Positions 5,183 to 8,330 of a DNA stretch of 8,330 nt are shown piece after piece (the stretch's first letter is position 1; each line of letters starts with the position of its first letter). The DNA is from JAWXCM01 sp034408745. GTDB lineage: Bacteria > Acidobacteriota > Terriglobia > Bryobacterales > Bryobacteraceae. The position numbers and the translations under genes were made by a program. The stretch covers positions 1 to 8,330 of the forward strand of contig JAWXCM010000153.1 in NCBI GenBank assembly GCA_034408745.1, read 5' to 3'. Below the pieces are notes generated by a model. That model worked only from the letters and a program-made list of their open reading frames with translations. It was not told the DNA's origin and ran no database searches.

Positions 5183-6178
5183 TCAGATCTCGGGAAGCTG
5201 AGCGGGCGCGTTGGCGATTAATTTGTCCTCAAATGGGTAGTTCGACGTATTCTTTTCGTGGTGCCTCAGGTACCAGCGGTGCGTTTCCTTCATGCCCTCG
5301 GAGAAATCGACCGGCTTGAACTTCAGCATGCGCTGCGCTTTCGTGACCACCTGGGTAATCGGGGGCAGGTCGAAGTAAACGCCGAAGTACAAATTCGGCC
5401 CCATGGGATGCCCGCCCAGCTGCAGGATCTTCTGGCGCGGGATGCGCACAAAGTTCGGAGTCTTGCCGGCCACGTCGCCCAGCAACTGCACCACTTCGAA
5501 CTGCGTCACCGGACGGGCATTCGCGATATTGAAGGCGTGACCAGCCACTCCAGGCTCGTCCATGGCCTTCACGCACGCCGCCACCACATCGGAAACATGC
5601 ACGAACTGCATCAGCCGCCGTCCGTCACCCGGCAGCACGATCGGCCTGTTGTCCCGCAACCGGTCCCAGAAGAACGCCTCGCGATAGTACGGATTTCCAG
5701 GTCCGTAAAGGAAGGGCGGACGCATCGTCACCACCGGGAACCCGTTCCGCTGGTGCATGCGGAACAGGATCCGTTCACTCATGGCCTTGTTGCGAACGTA
5801 CAGGTCGGGATGGTTGTCCGGCGCCAGCGCGTCGCCTTCGTGGTGGTTGAGCCCGTCGCCATACGCCGCCACGCTCGACATGAAGATGTACCGCAGCAGC
5901 CGGTCGCCCATCGCCCGCGCAGTAGCTTCCACCTGCACCGCGGTGGTTCCGCGCTGCCAGTCGTAGACGTTGTCGAAGACGATCTCGAACCGGTGCCCCT
6001 GCATCGCCGACCGGAACGCTTCCGGGTCATTGCGATCCGCTACGATCTCATGAACCTTGCGTCCCAGATCGTGTCCAGGTTTGCGGTGCACGATCGTGAC
6101 ATCGTGCCCCGCCTTGACCAGGGTAGAAACCAGATTCCGTCCGATGAAGAGAGTACCGCCAATAACCAACACGCGCAT
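5183..6178 (-). CDS. NAD-dependent epimerase/dehydratase-like extended SDR
   Basis: The 331-residue cytosolic protein is an extended short-chain dehydrogenase/reductase. The N-terminal Rossmann motif is GGTLFIGR (7-14, the GxxGxxG type with Leu), the active-site Ser region is SSVAAYG (101-107), and the catalytic YxxxK is Tyr127/Lys131 (YVRNK). Then come RPPFLYGPGN (153-162), the sugar-nucleotide-type segment with VHVSDVV (about 204-210), and FNIAN. These fit nucleotide-sugar epimerases, dehydratases and their mRNA-binding CSP41-like relatives; the substrate cannot be read from sequence. It follows inositol-3-phosphate synthase by 33 bp and is in the same frame, so a role in oxidising or epimerising an inositol or sugar derivative is plausible but is an inference. 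No Shine-Dalgarno is visible before the ATG; instead an 8-bp hairpin ends 8 nt upstream. It is probably co-transcribed with the synthase. Confidence 0.87.
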   Translation of the reverse strand: MRVLVIGGTLFIGRNLVSTLVKAGHDVTIVHRKPGHDLGRKVHEIVADRNDPEAFRSAMQGHRFEIVFDNVYDWQRGTTAVQVEATARAMGDRLLRYIFMSSVAAYGDGLNHHEGDALAPDNHPDLYVRNKAMSERILFRMHQRNGFPVVTMRPPFLYGPGNPYYREAFFWDRLRDNRPIVLPGDGRRLMQFVHVSDVVAACVKAMDEPGVAGHAFNIANARPVTQFEVVQLLGDVAGKTPNFVRIPRQKILQLGGHPMGPNLYFGVYFDLPPITQVVTKAQRMLKFKPVDFSEGMKETHRWYLRHHEKNTSNYPFEDKLIANAPAQLPEI

Positions 6179-6186
6179 GGGTTTAC

Positions 6187-6207
6187 GGCGAGTCGATGAG
6201 ACTCGCC
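6187..6207 (-). promoter_or_regulatory. Perfect 8-bp hairpin between inositol-3-phosphate synthase and the SDR gene
   Basis: The arms GGCGAGTC and GACTCGCC pair perfectly, with a 5-nt loop and six G-C pairs. In the minus-strand transcript the hairpin begins 4 nt after the synthase TAG and ends 8 nt before the SDR ATG, occupying the place where a ribosome binding site should be. There is no run of U after it, so it is not a classical intrinsic terminator. It may tune downstream translation, protect an mRNA end, or slow ribosomes at the stop codon. Confidence 0.55.
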
Positions 6208-6211
6208 AGGA

Positions 6212-7531
6212 CTAATCGTAATACTCAAGTCCCAGGTGGGTGATAAGATCCTCCCCGCGCATCCACCGAAGCGTGTTCTTCAGCTTCATCAGCTGTATGA
6301 AAATGTCGTGCTCCGGATACAGCCCCGGGGCCGTCATTGGAGCCTTGAAGTAGAACGACAGCCACTCCTGAATCCCCCGCATTCCCGACCGCTGCGCCAG
6401 ATCCATAAACAGCACCAGGTCCAGAACCAGCGGCGCAGCCAGAATCGAATCGCGGCACAGGAAATCGATTTTGATCTGCATCGGGTACCCGAGCCACCCG
6501 AAAATGTCGATATTGTCCCAGCCTTCTTTCGAATCGCCGCGCGGCGGGTAATAGTTGATGCGAACCGCATGGTACAGATCCTTGTACAGGTGCGGATACA
6601 ACTCCGGCTGCAGAATGAAGTCCAGCACCGACAGCTTCGTCTCTTCCTTCGTCTTGAACGAACCCGGATCCTCCAGAACCTCGCCGTCGCGGTTGCCCAG
6701 AATATTCGTCGAGAACCACCCGTTGATCCCCAGCATCCGAGCCTTCAGTCCCGGCGCCAGCAGCGTCTTCATGAACGTCTGGCCCGTCTTGAAGTCCTTG
6801 CCGCAGATCGGTACATTGCGGTCGCGCGCCAGGTCCAGCAGCGCCGGTACATCGGCCGTCAGGTTCGGAGCGCCATTGGCAAACGGTACGCCCGACATCA
6901 GCGCCGCATAGGCGTAAATCTGGCTGGGAGCAATGGCCGGATCGTTTTCCAGCAGGCCCTTTTCGAACGCTTCCAGCGTCTGGTGGCAGTCGGTCGCCAG
7001 GTGGAACACCTCGGTCGACCCGCACCAGATCATCACCGTCCGCGCGATGTTGTTGTCCGACTGAAAGCGCCTGATGTCTTCCATCAGCATATGCGCCTTT
7101 TCCATGTTGTTGGCGGCCTGCTTTACGTTCGGGCCCGTGATGCGCTTCACGTAATTCTGGTCGAACACCGCGGCCATCGGCCGGATGGCCTGCATGGGTT
7201 CTTTCACCTGCTCCAGCAGCGACGGCTCCAGCACTTTGGCGTTCTGCGCCGCTTCATAGGCCGTGTCTTCGAAAATGTCCCAGCCGCCGAAAACCAGATC
7301 GTCCAGCCCGGCCAGCGGCACGAAATCGCGGATATAGGGAGAGCGCCCGTCAGTGCGTTTGCCAAGACGAACCGTTGCCATCTGGGTCAGCGAGCCCACC
7401 GGCTGCGCCAGCCCGCGCCGGATCGCTTCAACCCCGGCAATAAATGTCGTGGATACCGCACCAATTCCCGGAATCAGAATGCCGAGTTTACCCTCAGCAG
7501 GCGTAATTCGGACATTCTCTTGATTGGGCAA
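6212..7531 (-). CDS. ino1: Inositol-3-phosphate synthase (myo-inositol-1-phosphate synthase)
   Basis: The 439-residue enzyme converts glucose 6-phosphate to 1D-myo-inositol 3-phosphate using bound NAD, the first step of inositol synthesis. Family blocks are the NAD-binding GIGAVSTT (22-29), GKDFKTGQT (244-252, catalytic lysine region), the highly conserved NGWFSTNILGNRDG (270-283), and DSILAAPLVLDLVLF (361-375), the C-terminal inositol-synthase block. Length is intermediate between mycobacterial or archaeal enzymes (about 370-390) and yeast (about 530). The start is TTG at 7531, supported by GAGGAG 9 nt upstream; no in-frame ATG fits. It leads a two-gene unit with the SDR and is divergent from the LytTR regulator. 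Bacterial inositol feeds phosphatidylinositol-type lipids, di-myo-inositol phosphate solutes or thiols such as mycothiol; the window does not show which. Identity is firm. Confidence 0.95.
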   Translation of the reverse strand: MPNQENVRITPAEGKLGILIPGIGAVSTTFIAGVEAIRRGLAQPVGSLTQMATVRLGKRTDGRSPYIRDFVPLAGLDDLVFGGWDIFEDTAYEAAQNAKVLEPSLLEQVKEPMQAIRPMAAVFDQNYVKRITGPNVKQAANNMEKAHMLMEDIRRFQSDNNIARTVMIWCGSTEVFHLATDCHQTLEAFEKGLLENDPAIAPSQIYAYAALMSGVPFANGAPNLTADVPALLDLARDRNVPICGKDFKTGQTFMKTLLAPGLKARMLGINGWFSTNILGNRDGEVLEDPGSFKTKEETKLSVLDFILQPELYPHLYKDLYHAVRINYYPPRGDSKEGWDNIDIFGWLGYPMQIKIDFLCRDSILAAPLVLDLVLFMDLAQRSGMRGIQEWLSFYFKAPMTAPGLYPEHDIFIQLMKLKNTLRWMRGEDLITHLGLEYYD

Positions 7532-7601
7532 TGTTATGTTCTCCTCGTATCTTTACTGTGGAAAAATGGTCGTTAAACCAAATGTTATACTAACACCTTG
7601 C
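7532..7601. promoter_or_regulatory. AT-rich divergent promoter region, inositol synthase and LytTR regulator
   Basis: This 70-bp stretch is clearly richer in A and T than its flanks. TATACT (7586-7591) is a good -10 candidate toward the regulator, and on the other strand GTTATA (7584-7589) reads TATAAC, so the two candidate -10 boxes overlap. No convincing -35 hexamers are seen for either. If TATACT is used, transcription would start a few bases before the ATG at 7602, giving a nearly leaderless message. Confidence 0.35.
7541..7546 (-). promoter_or_regulatory. Ribosome binding site supporting the TTG start of inositol-3-phosphate synthase
   Basis: GAGGAG on the minus strand lies 9 nt before the TTG at 7531. 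Without it the rare start codon would look arbitrary. No ATG or GTG in the same frame lies at a suitable distance upstream. Confidence 0.7.
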
Positions 7602-8330
7602 ATGCCTGGTCGCGCGACGGCAACCATCTCCGCTGCGGTTATCGACGATGAAAAACTCGCGCGCGAAGAGCTGGTGTTTCTTCTTCGCAACTTCCCTGAA
7701 TTAGAGATGGTTGGAACCGCTGACAACGGCATTGAGGCGGTGGATCTCATCACCCGGCTCGAGCCCGACCTGGTCTTCCTCGACGTACAGATGCCCGGCC
7801 TCGACGGTATGGGAGTAATTCGACAAGTTCAGGAACGCGCGGAACACCAGCCACATTTCGTTTTGGTTACAGCATTCGATCATTATGCGCTCGAGGCATT
7901 TCGAAGGTCGGCCATGGATTATTTATTAAAACCCGTGGAGAAGGACCGCCTCGCCGAGACCGTCCAGCGAGCCATGCGCGTCCTCGGCGCCGACATTCTC
8001 AAGCCCGCCGGAGTTCCCGCTTCCTTAAGCGGTGACGCCGGACCCAGACCCAGCCTTCAGCGAGCCAAGATCCTGGTCAGGAGCGCTGGCCGAAGCTTCA
8101 TCGTTGATGCGCAGGACATCGTATACGCCACTATCGAGGACGGCATCATCACCATCGCCACATCCACCATGGCAGGCGAATCCAACTATCGGACCATCGA
8201 GGAACTCCAGTCCAACCTCGACCCGGAAACGTTCTGGCGGGTGCACCGTTCGTTTCTCGTCAATATCCACCGCATCCGTGAAGTGATCCCGTGGTTCAAG
8301 TCCAGTTATCAGATTCGAATGGACGACAAG
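7602..8330 (+). CDS. LytTR-type response regulator, C-terminus beyond the window
   Basis: The reading frame stays open to the window edge, giving 243 residues. Residues about 11-125 form a receiver domain: acidic pocket Asp15-Asp16-Glu17 (VIDDE), phospho-acceptor Asp61 in VFLDVQMPGLDG, Thr90 in LVTAFD, and Lys110 in YLLKPV. After a linker rich in Pro and Ala, a LytTR DNA-binding domain starts near residue 157 (AKILVRSAGRSFIVDAQDIVYA), with the conserved FWRVHRSFLVNIHRI block. About 10-20 residues should be missing. It belongs to the LytR/AgrR group, which is phosphorylated by a membrane histidine kinase and binds direct repeats near promoters; the kinase is not in the window. An in-frame ATG at 7566 would add 12 residues; neither start has a strong ribosome binding site. 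It is divergent from inositol synthase and may control it, but this is only positional. Confidence 0.93.
   Translation, partial: MPGRATATISAAVIDDEKLAREELVFLLRNFPELEMVGTADNGIEAVDLITRLEPDLVFLDVQMPGLDGMGVIRQVQERAEHQPHFVLVTAFDHYALEAFRRSAMDYLLKPVEKDRLAETVQRAMRVLGADILKPAGVPASLSGDAGPRPSLQRAKILVRSAGRSFIVDAQDIVYATIEDGIITIATSTMAGESNYRTIEELQSNLDPETFWRVHRSFLVNIHRIREVIPWFKSSYQIRMDDK

Noticed and set aside
5258..6199. Plus-strand ORF of 313 codons opposite the SDR gene
   Set aside because: It is antisense to an SDR with intact Rossmann and YxxxK motifs; its His/Arg/Val-rich composition is that of a shadow.
6236..7576. Plus-strand ORF of 446 codons opposite inositol-3-phosphate synthase
   Set aside because: It mirrors a fully conserved enzyme gene, and the product is rich in Arg, Gln and His with no domain.

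Overview
The window is GC-rich bacterial DNA, tightly packed, with short intergenic gaps and several overlapping genes. Gene content and style (a FliA-type sigma factor, a secreted protein of no known family heading a sulfur operon, a long-type inositol-3-phosphate synthase paired with an extended SDR, a LytTR response regulator) suggest an Acidobacteriota-like soil bacterium, perhaps near Bryobacter/Solibacter. That placement is inferred from style and not proven by any marker gene. The window contains no transposase, phage gene, CRISPR array, rRNA or tRNA that I can see.

Left end (1-1155): the start of a metallo-beta-lactamase-fold hydrolase runs leftward off the window, and its ATG lies 24 bp from the divergent ATG of a YgfZ/GcvT-like folate-binding protein. 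The long reading frame open from base 1 is only the antisense of the hydrolase joined to ygfZ; the real ygfZ start is at 199, behind a perfect AGGAGG.

Sulfur operon (1115-3838, minus strand, read right to left): exported protein of unknown function, cysH (APS/PAPS reductase with all Fe-S cysteines), cysC (APS kinase), and a PHP-domain phosphoesterase. Junctions are TGA-ATG abutment, a 4-bp gap and an ATGA overlap, so this is almost certainly one transcript. The PHP protein belongs to the family that includes 3',5'-nucleotide bisphosphate (pAp) phosphatases. The operon may therefore couple PAPS formation and use to removal of the inhibitory by-product pAp, a job done elsewhere by CysQ. The PHP gene overlaps ygfZ tail-to-tail by 41 bp.

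Centre (3814-5133): the divergent region between the sulfur operon and the sigma factor holds an imperfect 22-bp direct repeat containing two perfect palindromes, and a possible 40-codon gene. A FliA/sigma-28-type sigma factor follows on the plus strand. Downstream and antisense to its 3' end is an exported ORF that looks truncated.

Right part (5183-8330): on the minus strand, inositol-3-phosphate synthase (TTG start) and an NAD-dependent epimerase/dehydratase-like SDR are 33 bp apart and in the same reading frame, separated by a single TAG and a perfect 8-bp hairpin. Divergent from them is a LytTR-type response regulator whose last residues lie beyond the window.
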